Shown: positions 40,300-49,256, numbered from the stretch's first letter. The stretch is DNA of 64,000 nucleotides from Shimia aestuarii (GCF_022814865.1 NZ_JAKVRD010000020.1:1-64000), one strand, 5' to 3'. Notes: generated by a model from the letters alone, not told the origin. Numbers and translations are program-made.

Positions 40300-42354
40300 T
40301 TAGGCGGAAGCGAAAACCAGATCTAGGTTGCGTGGCGTTTTCCAACTGAACGTGGTCTTTTCTGCGCACGCATCATAAAGCGCCCTTACTCGAGCCTCGC
40401 CGACGTTCTGAGCGTAGTGCATCAAACCACCTCGCCAGCGAGGGAAACCGTAGCCGTGGATCATCACCAGATCGATGTCCCGTGGTTGCTCTGCAATGCC
40501 TTCCTCAAGGATGTCGCAAGCTTCTGTCAGCATTGTTAGCACAAGCCGGTCAACAATCTCCTCAGAGCGAAATGTCTGAAGTGGAATGGTCAGGTCTTCT
40601 GAAATTTGGGAAATTTCCGCTGCGACTGTGCTTGAAGCTGAAGACCGACCTTCTGCGTCATAGTCATACCACCCTGCGCCAGATTTGCGTCCTAGGCGAT
40701 TATGTTCCTCAACCATCTGTTCAACCAGTGGAACGTGATCCTCGTCTAGTCCTTTGTTGGCGGACCTCCTCTGAATATTCGCATAGGCAATGTCCAAGCC
40801 TGACATGTCCTGCGCTGAAAATGGACCCATTGCCATGCCAAAGTCACGCATTGCGGTATCAATTTGTTCGACCGAGGCGCCTTCTACTAGAAGGCGAATG
40901 GCGGCTTGCCGGTAGCTCGATAAGATCCGGTTCCCGATAAAGCCGTCGCATACGCCGGATAGAACGGGGACTTTATTAAGTCGGCTAGCCAGGTCAAATG
41001 CAATGCCTAAGGTGTTGTCCGAGGTTTGATTGCCCCGGACAATTTCCAAAAGCTTCATAATGTGAGCGGGGCTAAAGAAATGTAGACCGACGAAACGATC
41101 AGGATTCTTGAGGCCTTCCGCTAGTCGATTGACATCAAGGTAAGATGTATTGGTCGCAAGCACGGCATCATGTGGCAACACGGCTTCCAGTTCGTTCAGA
41201 ATTGCGCATTTTACATCGAAGTTTTCGAATGCGGCCTCAATAGCTAGAGTGGCCTGAGGAAGATTTGCATAGCCAACTGCTGTGGCCAGACGAGAGACAA
41301 TGGCCTGTGCGGCCTCATCCTGCAACACCCCTCGCTTGACGCCTTGGTTTACGAGCTCATGAAGGTTGTTGGAAGCCCATTCAGCCGATGCAGTATCGCG
41401 TTCTACGACCGTCACAGAAATCCCTGCGGATGCTAGTGTATAGGCAATGGCGGCCCCCATATTGCCGCCACCAACTACAACCGCGGTTTCAATTTTCTTT
41501 GAAGAACATGGGAAAATGCGTGCCTTGTTTGCCGCCGCACGCTCGGAAAAGAAGACGTGGCGAAGGGAGCGAGCTTGATCCGATTTGCGCAGGGTCAGAA
41601 AAGCAGATCGTTCGTTTTGCAACGCTTCGGCGAATTGCATTGAGGCACTGGCTTTTATCAGGTCCGCTGCGATCTGTGGAGCATCCTGGCCCGCCATCCG
41701 TCGCTTGGCACGCGTGTGCGCGGCGGCCAATGCCGCGTCATCCGGCAAAGGTGCTGGCAGATGGTCTGGAGCCCTTGCCTTCGCTAGATCAGCAGCGTCA
41801 AGCGCTAGAGCTGCCTCCAATGGATCTTCGGCCAATTGTTGGATCATCCCCAAGTTTATGGCCCGAGTGGCGGAAACTGCCTGTCCGCTGACAATCATAT
41901 CAAGTGCGGATTCTATGCCGATAAGCCGAGGCAATCGCTGTGTCCCGCCAGCTCCGGGCACCATTCCCAGGATGACTTCGGGCAGACCCAATCTGGCTGC
42001 CGGAGCAGCGATACGGAAGCGGCACGCTAGGGCTATTTCCAATCCTCCGCCAAGTGCTACGCCGTTGATCGCCGCGATGGTTGGGATCGAAAGTTGTGCC
42101 AGCTTTAACAGCACATCGTTCAGCTGAGGATCATGCGGAGGCTTTCCGAATTCATTTGCGTCCGCACCCGCAACGAAAGTTGTCCCCGCACCGGTGATAA
42201 TCAGGCGACTAGCGCCAGAATCGTGTGCTCGGCTAATTCCGCGTTCGATACCGGCTCGAACCTCCGCATTGATCAGGTTAAGGGGCGGGTTGTTGATAGT
42301 TAGGATGGCGGAACCATTCACGATGCTAAATTCGACAGGCATCTGCAATCTCAT
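40300..42354 (-). CDS. fused enoyl-CoA hydratase / 3-hydroxyacyl-CoA dehydrogenase
   Basis: The 684-residue bifunctional enzyme has an N-terminal crotonase domain with the oxyanion segment TTFVAGADANEFG, GVALGGGLEIALACRFRIA and the catalytic-glutamate block GLPEVILGMVPGAGGTQRLP. From about residue 290 comes the NAD-dependent 3-hydroxyacyl-CoA dehydrogenase: AVVVGGGNMGAAIAYTLASA, ATNTSYLDVNRLA, and VGLHFFSPAHIMKLLEIVRG with the catalytic His. The HAD C-terminal domain (GFIGNRILSSYRQAA, MIHGYGFPRWRGGLMHYA) ends it. In this setting it would convert 2,3-dehydroadipyl-CoA to 3-oxoadipyl-CoA. Its ATG overlaps the aldehyde dehydrogenase stop by four bases. Confidence 0.9.
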   Translation of the reverse strand: MRLQMPVEFSIVNGSAILTINNPPLNLINAEVRAGIERGISRAHDSGASRLIITGAGTTFVAGADANEFGKPPHDPQLNDVLLKLAQLSIPTIAAINGVALGGGLEIALACRFRIAAPAARLGLPEVILGMVPGAGGTQRLPRLIGIESALDMIVSGQAVSATRAINLGMIQQLAEDPLEAALALDAADLAKARAPDHLPAPLPDDAALAAAHTRAKRRMAGQDAPQIAADLIKASASMQFAEALQNERSAFLTLRKSDQARSLRHVFFSERAAANKARIFPCSSKKIETAVVVGGGNMGAAIAYTLASAGISVTVVERDTASAEWASNNLHELVNQGVKRGVLQDEAAQAIVSRLATAVGYANLPQATLAIEAAFENFDVKCAILNELEAVLPHDAVLATNTSYLDVNRLAEGLKNPDRFVGLHFFSPAHIMKLLEIVRGNQTSDNTLGIAFDLASRLNKVPVLSGVCDGFIGNRILSSYRQAAIRLLVEGASVEQIDTAMRDFGMAMGPFSAQDMSGLDIAYANIQRRSANKGLDEDHVPLVEQMVEEHNRLGRKSGAGWYDYDAEGRSSASSTVAAEISQISEDLTIPLQTFRSEEIVDRLVLTMLTEACDILEEGIAEQPRDIDLVMIHGYGFPRWRGGLMHYAQNVGEARVRALYDACAEKTTFSWKTPRNLDLVFASA

Positions 42355-43805
42355 TCTACAGGAGCGCGGTTACGCGAAATGAATTTGGTCATGAGGTAAC
42401 CATCAAAGGTCTCTGTTCCCCCTTCGCTTCCATAACCGCTGTCTCTGACGCCGCCGAACGGGGTCTCCGGTAAAGCGAGGCCGAATTGGTTGATGCTGAC
42501 CATTCCCGCATGCAGATTTTGGGCGGCTTGGTCCGCTCGTTCCAAGGAATTGGTGAACACGTAGGATGCGAGACCGAATGGCAATCCATTCGCGCGCGAT
42601 AGGCCATCTTCGATGCTTTTGAATGGAGATACCGCCGCAATAGGACCGAATGGCTCCTCTCGCATCAAAGCAATGCTGTCGTCGGGCGTGTCAACAATGG
42701 TTGGCGCAAAGAAGTTTCCAACATTGCCGATGCGACTGCCTCCGGTCAGGATATGCGCGCCATTCTGTCGCGCATCCTCAACAAGCTGCTCCATCGCGTT
42801 AACGCGGCCGGGGTGACACAGCGGCCCCATATCAATGCGGTCGTGCAACCCATCACCTACCTTTACGCGTTCAAAGGCCGAAACCAGTTCCGCCATGAAG
42901 TGGTCGTAGATCCCTTGCTGAACAAAAAAGCGGGTTGGTGCGATGCAAACTTGGCCAGCGTTGCGCAATTTGTTGGTCGCAAGGGCTCGTGCCGCTGCTT
43001 CAGCGTCGGCATCGTCAAATACCAAGACTGGGGCGTGGCCACCAAGTTCCATTGTCGCGCGCTTCATGTGGCGTCCGGCCAGTTCGGCTAGGTGCTTGCC
43101 CACTCCCACCGATCCAGTGAATGTGATTTTGCGCACTTCGGGGCGTTCAATAAGCGTCTCCGAGATGAAACCCGAATTACCCCAAACCAAATTAAGGCAA
43201 CCTTCTGGCAGGCCCGCTTCTTGGAGGAATCGTGCTATTGCCATACAGCCCGCCGGCGCCTCCGCCGGCGCTTTGAGGATCATGGTGCAGCCTGAAGCTA
43301 GCGCCGCCGCCACTTTTCGAACTGCCTGGCTCAGCGGGAAATTCCAGGGAGTAATGGCAAGGCACACGCCAATGGGTTCGCGAACGACAAGCTGTTGAAC
43401 CTGTGGGCTACGCGAGGGCACGATTCGACCATAGATGCGTCTGCACTCTTCAGCGTGCCAATCCACGTGATCGGCGGAGGAATGTACCTCGGCTAAGGCT
43501 TCGGCCAGGGGTTTTCCTTCATCAAGCGTGATCCAGCCAGATATCAGCGTGTCATTGGCCCTCAGAAGGTCTGCGAACTTCCGTAGAATTCCGCTTCGAT
43601 CCATGGGCGACGTGTTTCTCCAGAGTTGAAAAGCTGATTCGGCGGAACGAACGGCGCGATCCAAATCCGCAGCGCTTGCCTGGGGTATCTGTCCAATTTT
43701 TTCACCATTCGCTGGATTCAGGACAACGCGGTCTTCCTGTGTTTGAGCGCCGCTCCACTCTCGTCCTATCAGGTGTTGTATTACGGGATATTTCAAAGAA
43801 TTCAC
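42351..43805 (-). CDS. chnE: NAD(P)-dependent aldehyde dehydrogenase, 6-oxohexanoate dehydrogenase-like
   Basis: The 484-residue ALDH superfamily protein resembles succinate-semialdehyde dehydrogenases. Motifs: AITPWNFPLSQAVRKVAAAL, FTGSVGVGKHLAELAG, catalytic Glu in MELGGHAPVLVFDDAD, catalytic Cys in NAGQVCIAPTRFFV, and EEPFGPIAAV. ChnE-type enzymes, which oxidise 6-oxohexanoate to adipate, are of this kind. The start is a GTG; a ribosome site is weak. It is the first gene of the minus-strand operon, divergent from the IclR regulator across a 171-base region with a palindromic operator. Confidence 0.88.
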   Translation of the reverse strand: MNSLKYPVIQHLIGREWSGAQTQEDRVVLNPANGEKIGQIPQASAADLDRAVRSAESAFQLWRNTSPMDRSGILRKFADLLRANDTLISGWITLDEGKPLAEALAEVHSSADHVDWHAEECRRIYGRIVPSRSPQVQQLVVREPIGVCLAITPWNFPLSQAVRKVAAALASGCTMILKAPAEAPAGCMAIARFLQEAGLPEGCLNLVWGNSGFISETLIERPEVRKITFTGSVGVGKHLAELAGRHMKRATMELGGHAPVLVFDDADAEAAARALATNKLRNAGQVCIAPTRFFVQQGIYDHFMAELVSAFERVKVGDGLHDRIDMGPLCHPGRVNAMEQLVEDARQNGAHILTGGSRIGNVGNFFAPTIVDTPDDSIALMREEPFGPIAAVSPFKSIEDGLSRANGLPFGLASYVFTNSLERADQAAQNLHAGMVSINQFGLALPETPFGGVRDSGYGSEGGTETFDGYLMTKFISRNRAPVE

Positions 43806-43879
43806 TGTGTTGAGCCCTTTCTGTCTCTGGATTTTTTTGTGCGTTCAAACACGGAGGCGAAGTGCTGGGTTTGTATATA

Positions 43880-43894
43880 TTCCGCATAGCGGAA
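43880..43894. promoter_or_regulatory. IclR-type operator palindrome
   Basis: TTCCGC-ATA-GCGGAA is a perfect 15-bp palindrome centred between the divergent operons. On the minus strand it abuts a TATATA -10-like box. Palindromes with this CGGA half-site are typical IclR-family operators, and an IclR gene starts 83 bases away. Confidence 0.7.
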
Positions 43895-43909
43895 AACTTT
43901 ACCGCACTA

Positions 43910-43938
43910 TTGACTAGGACGATAACGAACGTTTAGAT
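43910..43938 (+). promoter_or_regulatory. candidate promoter of the iclR-acd operon
   Basis: TTGACT, 17-base spacer, TTAGAT, located 15 bases downstream of the palindrome and 39 bases before the IclR start codon. Confidence 0.5.
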
Positions 43939-43976
43939 GCGTTTCAAGAAGCATCGTTAGAGGTAGGAGGGGTGCA

Positions 43977-44771
43977 TTGAGGCCAAGAAAGAACCGCACT
44001 GATGACACGGAAGGACCAGATCGAGATTTCGTGACAGCGCTGGCGCGTGGCCTTGAAGTACTGCGGGCATTCCGACGCGAAGGCGAGGCTCTCGGGAATG
44101 GTGATTTGGCCAAACGGACAGGTCTTAGCAAATCGACGATCTCAAGGCTGGTCTACACGTTGAATAAACTCGAGTACCTTAGCTACGACCCGGATACTGC
44201 TCGCTATCGCTTGGCACCGCCTGTGCTGTCGCTGGGTTATTCTTGCCTCGCCGGGATGCCAGTACGGCAGTTGGCGAGACCTTATATGCAAGAACTGGCG
44301 GACTACACCGGCATGCCCGTGGCTATGGCCAGTCGTGACAGGCATTCGATGGTTTACCTGGAACGCTGCAAAGGAACCAATGCTGTGACGCTGGCAATAG
44401 AAGTCGGTGCCCATATCAAACTGGCGACATCGGCTGTGGGCCGCGCATACATCGCGTCGCAAGAGCCGGAAGAGCAAGCAAAAATCCTCTCCGTCTTGAA
44501 GGAACATGAAGGCGACAACTGGTCGAAAGTACTGCCCGGCATTGAAACCGCCATCGAAAGCTACGAGAGGCTCGGATACTGCACTTCGTTCACGGAGTGG
44601 AAGAACAACGTGAATGCAGTAGCCGTGCCCTATATTCCCAAAGATGGCTCACCCGTCATTGCGTTCAACTGCGGTGGCCCTTCTCAAACATTGACGCGCG
44701 ACTGGATTGAAAACGACGTCGCCCCCCGTCTTGTCGAACTTGTCCGTCGCCTTTCGACGGTCGCCCCTTAA
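43977..44771 (+). CDS. IclR-family regulator of the catabolic cluster
   Basis: The 264-residue protein probably starts at TTG, with AGGAGG eight bases upstream. The N-terminal winged helix reads FVTALARGLEVLRAF, GNGDLAKRTGLSKSTISRLV and YTLNKLEYLSYD. The effector domain follows with RDRHSMVYLERCKGTNAVTL and TSAVGRAYIASQEPEEQAK. It has the size and layout of PcaR/PcaU-type IclR proteins, which sense beta-ketoadipate-type acids. It is expected to bind the palindrome at 43880 and control both divergent operons in response to an intermediate such as adipate or its CoA ester; the effector is inferred. Confidence 0.9.
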   Translation: MRPRKNRTDDTEGPDRDFVTALARGLEVLRAFRREGEALGNGDLAKRTGLSKSTISRLVYTLNKLEYLSYDPDTARYRLAPPVLSLGYSCLAGMPVRQLARPYMQELADYTGMPVAMASRDRHSMVYLERCKGTNAVTLAIEVGAHIKLATSAVGRAYIASQEPEEQAKILSVLKEHEGDNWSKVLPGIETAIESYERLGYCTSFTEWKNNVNAVAVPYIPKDGSPVIAFNCGGPSQTLTRDWIENDVAPRLVELVRRLSTVAP

Positions 44772-44787
44772 CTACGCTGAGAGCACC

Positions 44788-45948
44788 ATGGCCCTAGATA
44801 CAGACACCCTTTCGCAATTTCTCGACGCGCTCGATCGCTTCGTCAAAGAACGGCTGATACCCAAAGAAGAGCAAATAGCCGTTGAGGATATGATTCCATC
44901 TGAGTTGGTGGACGAAATTCGCATGATGGGCTTGTTCGGCATGTCGATCCCCGAGGAATTTGGCGGTCTTGGCCTTTCAATGGCGGAGGAAGTGAAGGCG
45001 GCTTTTGTATTGGGCCAAACTTCTCCGGCATTTCGGTCTCTTGTTGGTACCAATAACGGAATTGGTTCACAGGGGATAATTATTGATGGAACCGATGCGC
45101 AGAAGGACCGATATCTGCCTTCGCTTGCCTCCGGCGAGATGATTGCCTCCTTTGCGTTGACCGAACCCGATGCAGGATCGGATGCGGGTAGTGTGCGTAC
45201 TACTGCTCGCCGTGACGGAAGCGATTTCATCCTAAACGGTACAAAACGCTACATTACCAACGCTCCTCGCGCAGACCTTTTCACGGTTTTTGCTCGCACC
45301 AACCCTGACGAAAAGGGAGCTGCTGGCGTTAGCGCTTTCCTCATCGAAGCGGGGACTCCCGGGTTAACGCTAGGTCCGCCTGACCGCAAAATGGGGCAGA
45401 AAGGTTCTCACACCTGTGACGTTATTCTGGACAACGTTCGGGTTCCAGCAGCCAGCATTATCGGCGGCCCGGAGCGGCTGAACAAGGGCTTCAAAACGGC
45501 AATGAAAGTTCTAGACCGGGGGCGACTGCATATTTCCGCCGTTTGTGTGGGTGCCGCTGAGCGTCTGATCAAGGAGAGCCTGAATTTCGCAACAGAGCGT
45601 AAGCAATTCGGTGCTCCAATTGCAGATAAGCAACTGATCCAAGCGATGCTAGCTGATAGCAGGGCCGAGTCCTTCGCTGCGCGCTGCATGATCGAAGAAA
45701 CCGCGCGCCGCAAGGACGCCGGCCAGAACGTATCAACCGACGCAGCCTGCTGCAAAATGTATGCAAGCGAAATGGTGGGCCGAGTGGCGGATCGCGCGGT
45801 GCAGATTCACGGTGGAGCGGGCTATATGGCCGAATACTCTGTCGAACGCTTTTATCGTGATGTGCGTCTCTTCCGTATTTACGAGGGCACAACTCAAATT
45901 CAACAAGTACTGATCGCGCGAAACATGATCCGCGACGCTGCGGCTTAA
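44788..45948 (+). CDS. acyl-CoA dehydrogenase, probably adipyl-CoA dehydrogenase
   Basis: The protein has 386 residues from the ATG at 44788. It shows the ACAD signatures ASFALTEPDAGSDAGSVRTT and RKQFGAPIADKQLIQAMLAD. The catalytic base is in FRIYEGTTQIQQVLIARNMI, as in short/medium-chain enzymes; glutaryl-CoA dehydrogenases have a different sequence here, which argues for plain desaturation of a C6 dicarboxylyl-CoA rather than oxidative decarboxylation. It starts 17 bases after the IclR gene and is co-transcribed with it. Electrons would go to ETF, probably the plasmid EtfAB at 33131-34815. Confidence 0.85.
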   Translation: MALDTDTLSQFLDALDRFVKERLIPKEEQIAVEDMIPSELVDEIRMMGLFGMSIPEEFGGLGLSMAEEVKAAFVLGQTSPAFRSLVGTNNGIGSQGIIIDGTDAQKDRYLPSLASGEMIASFALTEPDAGSDAGSVRTTARRDGSDFILNGTKRYITNAPRADLFTVFARTNPDEKGAAGVSAFLIEAGTPGLTLGPPDRKMGQKGSHTCDVILDNVRVPAASIIGGPERLNKGFKTAMKVLDRGRLHISAVCVGAAERLIKESLNFATERKQFGAPIADKQLIQAMLADSRAESFAARCMIEETARRKDAGQNVSTDAACCKMYASEMVGRVADRAVQIHGGAGYMAEYSVERFYRDVRLFRIYEGTTQIQQVLIARNMIRDAAA

Positions 45949-45965
45949 AAGAATTGGGGAATACA

Positions 45966-47120
45966 ATGGACTTCAATTTTCTTTCCACACCAAAGATTGT
46001 TTGCAAAAGCGGCGGGCTCTCGCAGATCGGAAATCTCATGCAGGGGTTGTCCTGCACACGCGTGTTGATCGTGACTGATCCTGGCATTGTTGCTTGTGGT
46101 TTTTCTGGGGATACGGTCAATGCGCTCAAGGCTGAGGGTCTTGAGGCCAAAGTTTTTGATCAGGTCGCCGCCGATCCACCGATTTCTGTTGTTGAGACCG
46201 CTATCGAATGTGCTCGAGATTTTGGAGCAGATGGGGTAATTGGACTAGGGGGCGGCAGTTCGCTGGATACCGCAAAGGTCGTTGCAGCGGCGTTGCCCAA
46301 CAAACAACCTGTCGCGGAAATGATTGGTGTTGACCGCGTCACTGGAAAACGTTTGCCGCTCGTTCAAGTGCCGACAACCGCAGGAACCGGCTCCGAGGTC
46401 ACTTGGGTGTCAGTTTTGACTTCGGAAACGCATGAGAAACAAGCGGTCTACGCTCCACAGCTACTGCCTGATATTGCCTTGCTCGACGCTAAGCTCACAT
46501 TGGGCATGCCGCGGTCCATAACGGCGGCAACGGGATTGGACGCCATGGTGCACGCCATAGAGGCCGCAACCAGCCGGACGCGCAAGAACCCAGTCTCGGA
46601 TGCGCTTGCCGACAAAGCTCTTACTCTACTGGGTCAAAATCTCAGGAGAGTTTTGGACATGCCTTCGGACCTTGCAGCGCGCGAAGCAATGTTATTGGGG
46701 GCAACGCTGGCTGGAATGGCGTTCATCAATGCCAGCGTGGGAGCAATTCATGCTTTGTCTTATCCGCTGGGAACCGGATTTCACGTACCTCATGGGCACG
46801 GAAACGCATTGGTTGCAGGCCCTGTGATGCGTTACAATTTGCCTGCCGCAGAAAAAGAATATGCCCGCCTGTCACGGTTGCTTCTGCCAGCGCGGCCCTT
46901 CAAATCAAATGCTGCCGCCGCCAATGCTTTGATCGATGAGATGGAACAAATCTTGTCTGACAGCGGGTTGGAAACACGGCTGTCTGCATTGGGTGTCACC
47001 AAGGACGCGATTCCGAGCATGGCGAATGAGGTCGTCACTGGCATCAAGCGACTGCTTGAGACTAACCCGCGTGATATGACGGCCGAAGATGTCTCTCGTC
47101 TTTACCATGAGGTGCTCTGA
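45966..47120 (+). CDS. iron-containing alcohol dehydrogenase, probably 6-hydroxyhexanoate dehydrogenase
   Basis: The 384-residue type III alcohol dehydrogenase has the NAD-binding GLGGGSSLDTAKVVAA, VPTTAGTGSEVTWVSV, and iron-ligand residues in ATGLDAMVHAIEAATS and GAIHALSYPLGTGFHVPHGH. In known cyclohexanol pathways (ChnD) the hydroxyacid step uses a zinc-type enzyme of another family, so this would be a non-orthologous replacement. It sits between the acyl-CoA dehydrogenase and CoA transferase genes and overlaps the latter (TGATG). It is the only alcohol dehydrogenase of the cluster other than the SDR. Confidence 0.82.
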   Translation: MDFNFLSTPKIVCKSGGLSQIGNLMQGLSCTRVLIVTDPGIVACGFSGDTVNALKAEGLEAKVFDQVAADPPISVVETAIECARDFGADGVIGLGGGSSLDTAKVVAAALPNKQPVAEMIGVDRVTGKRLPLVQVPTTAGTGSEVTWVSVLTSETHEKQAVYAPQLLPDIALLDAKLTLGMPRSITAATGLDAMVHAIEAATSRTRKNPVSDALADKALTLLGQNLRRVLDMPSDLAAREAMLLGATLAGMAFINASVGAIHALSYPLGTGFHVPHGHGNALVAGPVMRYNLPAAEKEYARLSRLLLPARPFKSNAAAANALIDEMEQILSDSGLETRLSALGVTKDAIPSMANEVVTGIKRLLETNPRDMTAEDVSRLYHEVL

Positions 47121-48304
47121 TGAGTGGAGCATTGGAAGGAATCAAGGTGGTCGATCTAAGTCGTGTGCTTGGGGGGCCGTATTGCACGCAGATGCTTGCC
47201 GACCACGGCGCGGAGGTGATCAAAGTTGAGCCGCCTCAGGGTGATGAAACACGAGGCTGGGGGCCGCCCTTCAAAGACGAGCTTAGCGCGTATTTTTCAG
47301 GAGCAAATCGCAACAAAAGATCCATAGCCATTGACCTGCGCCAACCGGAAGGGCGTAACCTGGTCTTGAGGCTGTTAGAAGATGCGGACGTTTTGGTTCA
47401 CAATTTCAAACCTGGCGCACTGGAAAAATGGGGGCTTGGTTATGAGGAAGTGTTGTCAATCAAGTTCCCAAAGCTTGTGTTTTGCCACGTCACCGGCTTT
47501 GGCGCAGATGGGCCGCTTGGCGGATTTCCGGGGTATGACGCTGTTGTGCAGGCCATGACTGGGCTAATGAGTATCAATGGTAATCCAGCTAATGGCCCAA
47601 CTCGGATGGGTACACCAATCGTGGACATTGGGACTGGCATGATTGCCTGTAATGCCATTCTCGCCTCCCTTCTGGAACGTGGTCGATCCGGATTGGGGCA
47701 AGCCATTGAGGTGCCGCTCTATGATTCCGCAATCAGCATGATGCACCCGCAAGCGGCCAATTCCTTGATGTCTGGGCAGATCCCGAAGGCGACGGGCAAT
47801 GGACACCCTAATATCGTGCCATATGACATGTTTGAGACAAGCACCGGCAAACTATATTTGGCAGTTGGGAACAACCGGCAATTTGCGGTTCTCTGTGATG
47901 TGCTCGGAATTCCAGAAGTGCCTAGAGACGTTCGGTTTGTCGACAATGCTGCCCGTTTGACCCATCGGGCAGAGATTACGCATCTTCTCTCTGAGTGTTT
48001 ACGGTGTCATGATGCCTTCGAATTGGAACCCGTGCTATTAAATGCAGGCGTTCCTGCGGGTGTTGTCCGTGATGTCAATGAAGCCCTTGCCCATCCGCAC
48101 ACACGGCACCGCGATATGGTTGTTTCTAAAGAAGGGTACCGAGGCACAGGTGTGCCAGCGCGATTGTCGCGTACCCCTGGAACAGTACGTTCGGCGCCAC
48201 CTCGTTTCGGGCAACACTCGATAGAGCTACTGCGCGAAGCCAAACTGACGGAAGACGAAATAGGCGAGCTGGTTAGCAAGGATATCGTTCGCGCTGAACA
48301 ATAA
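47120..48304 (+). CDS. CaiB/BaiF class III CoA transferase, probably dicarboxylate CoA transferase
   Basis: The 394-residue protein shows the family III pattern: VVDLSRVLGGPYCTQMLADH, GAEVIKVEPPQGDETRGWGP, NFKPGALEKWGLGYEEV, and the catalytic aspartate in GTPIVDIGTGMIACNAI. Members related to human SUGCT move CoA from succinyl-CoA to C5-C6 dicarboxylates. Here it would activate adipate using the succinyl-CoA released by the thiolase, which makes the pathway self-priming and explains the absence of a CoA ligase. It is the last gene of the iclR-led operon before the AraC gene. Confidence 0.85.
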   Translation: MSGALEGIKVVDLSRVLGGPYCTQMLADHGAEVIKVEPPQGDETRGWGPPFKDELSAYFSGANRNKRSIAIDLRQPEGRNLVLRLLEDADVLVHNFKPGALEKWGLGYEEVLSIKFPKLVFCHVTGFGADGPLGGFPGYDAVVQAMTGLMSINGNPANGPTRMGTPIVDIGTGMIACNAILASLLERGRSGLGQAIEVPLYDSAISMMHPQAANSLMSGQIPKATGNGHPNIVPYDMFETSTGKLYLAVGNNRQFAVLCDVLGIPEVPRDVRFVDNAARLTHRAEITHLLSECLRCHDAFELEPVLLNAGVPAGVVRDVNEALAHPHTRHRDMVVSKEGYRGTGVPARLSRTPGTVRSAPPRFGQHSIELLREAKLTEDEIGELVSKDIVRAEQ

Positions 48305-48374
48305 GTCGGAGGGCTGGCTTAGATTGGAGTTGTGCTAGAAGAGGACAAGCAGAATACAGCTTGGGGAGGTGAAG

Positions 48375-49256
48375 ATGAATAACGCACTCATTACGCCGAA
48401 CGGTATACCTGAATGGATTCCAGGTGAGACTACGCTTGACAGTTCTGGTAGTGGATGGCGAGGCCTGACCCTAAAGGGTTACAACTACGATGGGCAAGAT
48501 GCTGATATCCCACCTATGCGTGATTACATGATTGTTGCCTACGATTGCGCGGCAACAACGATGTCCCGATCTGACGGGGGCTCTTGGGAGCACGCGCGCG
48601 TGGGCAAAGGCCGAGTGTCTTTGCTGACGCGTGGAGAGAAGTCGACATGGCGTTGGGTTGATCCGATTTCCGTCAGACACGTCTACCTCACTCATGATGA
48701 GATCGAAACAACGGCACTGTCTGTTTTTGATCGTGATCCGCAATCCATTGAGATTAATGACCGACTATCTTCCGAGGATCCGGTGATAGTGAACTGCGTT
48801 CGCCTCTTGGAGGGCGAATTGAAGAATGGTGGGCTTGGTCAAAAGTTAATGATAGACGCTTTGCGCAACCAGATCGCTGTTCATTTGCTTCGCCAATATG
48901 CCCAAGTTACCTTGGACAGTGACGCCACCTGTAAATTTAATCCCAGCCAGCGGCGACGCATCATCGATTTGGTGGAAAGCTCTCTTGATGAAAACTTGAA
49001 CATCAAGGATATGGCCGACACTGTTGGTCTCAGTCAGTTCCACTTTTCGCGACAGTTCAAGACAGAGTTCGGATACGCACCGCACGCCTATGTGTTGCGC
49101 AGACGCATTTCAAGAGCGAAAGAAATGTTGCGACAAGGAGATGTTCCTCTGAAAGTGGTCGCACTGGATTGCGGGTTTTCAGATCAAAGTCACTTTAGCC
49201 GTTCTTTCCGAAAAGCTACTGGACTAACCCCGGGCAAATTTCGGATGCTAGCATGA
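48375..49256 (+). CDS. AraC-family regulator
   Basis: The protein has 293 residues, starting at an ATG after GGGGAGGTG. The N-terminal part is a variable sensor-like domain. The C-terminal 100 residues hold the two helix-turn-helix motifs: SLDENLNIKDMADTVGLSQF, HFSRQFKTEFGYAPHAYVLR, then VALDCGFSDQSHFSRSFRKA and TGLTPGKFRM. AraC-type activators (ChnR in Acinetobacter) control cyclohexanone genes in known clusters, so this is a plausible activator here, besides the IclR protein. The 70-base gap after the CoA transferase gene has no obvious terminator. Confidence 0.88.
   Translation: MNNALITPNGIPEWIPGETTLDSSGSGWRGLTLKGYNYDGQDADIPPMRDYMIVAYDCAATTMSRSDGGSWEHARVGKGRVSLLTRGEKSTWRWVDPISVRHVYLTHDEIETTALSVFDRDPQSIEINDRLSSEDPVIVNCVRLLEGELKNGGLGQKLMIDALRNQIAVHLLRQYAQVTLDSDATCKFNPSQRRRIIDLVESSLDENLNIKDMADTVGLSQFHFSRQFKTEFGYAPHAYVLRRRISRAKEMLRQGDVPLKVVALDCGFSDQSHFSRSFRKATGLTPGKFRMLA

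Noticed and set aside
40482-42127. Several long plus-strand frames within the fused beta-oxidation gene
   Set aside because: They are mirror frames of a high-GC gene; only the minus-strand product has domain motifs.
44788-45948. Glutaryl-CoA dehydrogenase identity (which would point to a C5 ring pathway)
   Set aside because: The catalytic-base block reads YEGTTQIQQVLIARN, as in straight-chain acyl-CoA dehydrogenases, and a PcaF-type thiolase is present; both favour a C6 dicarboxylate.
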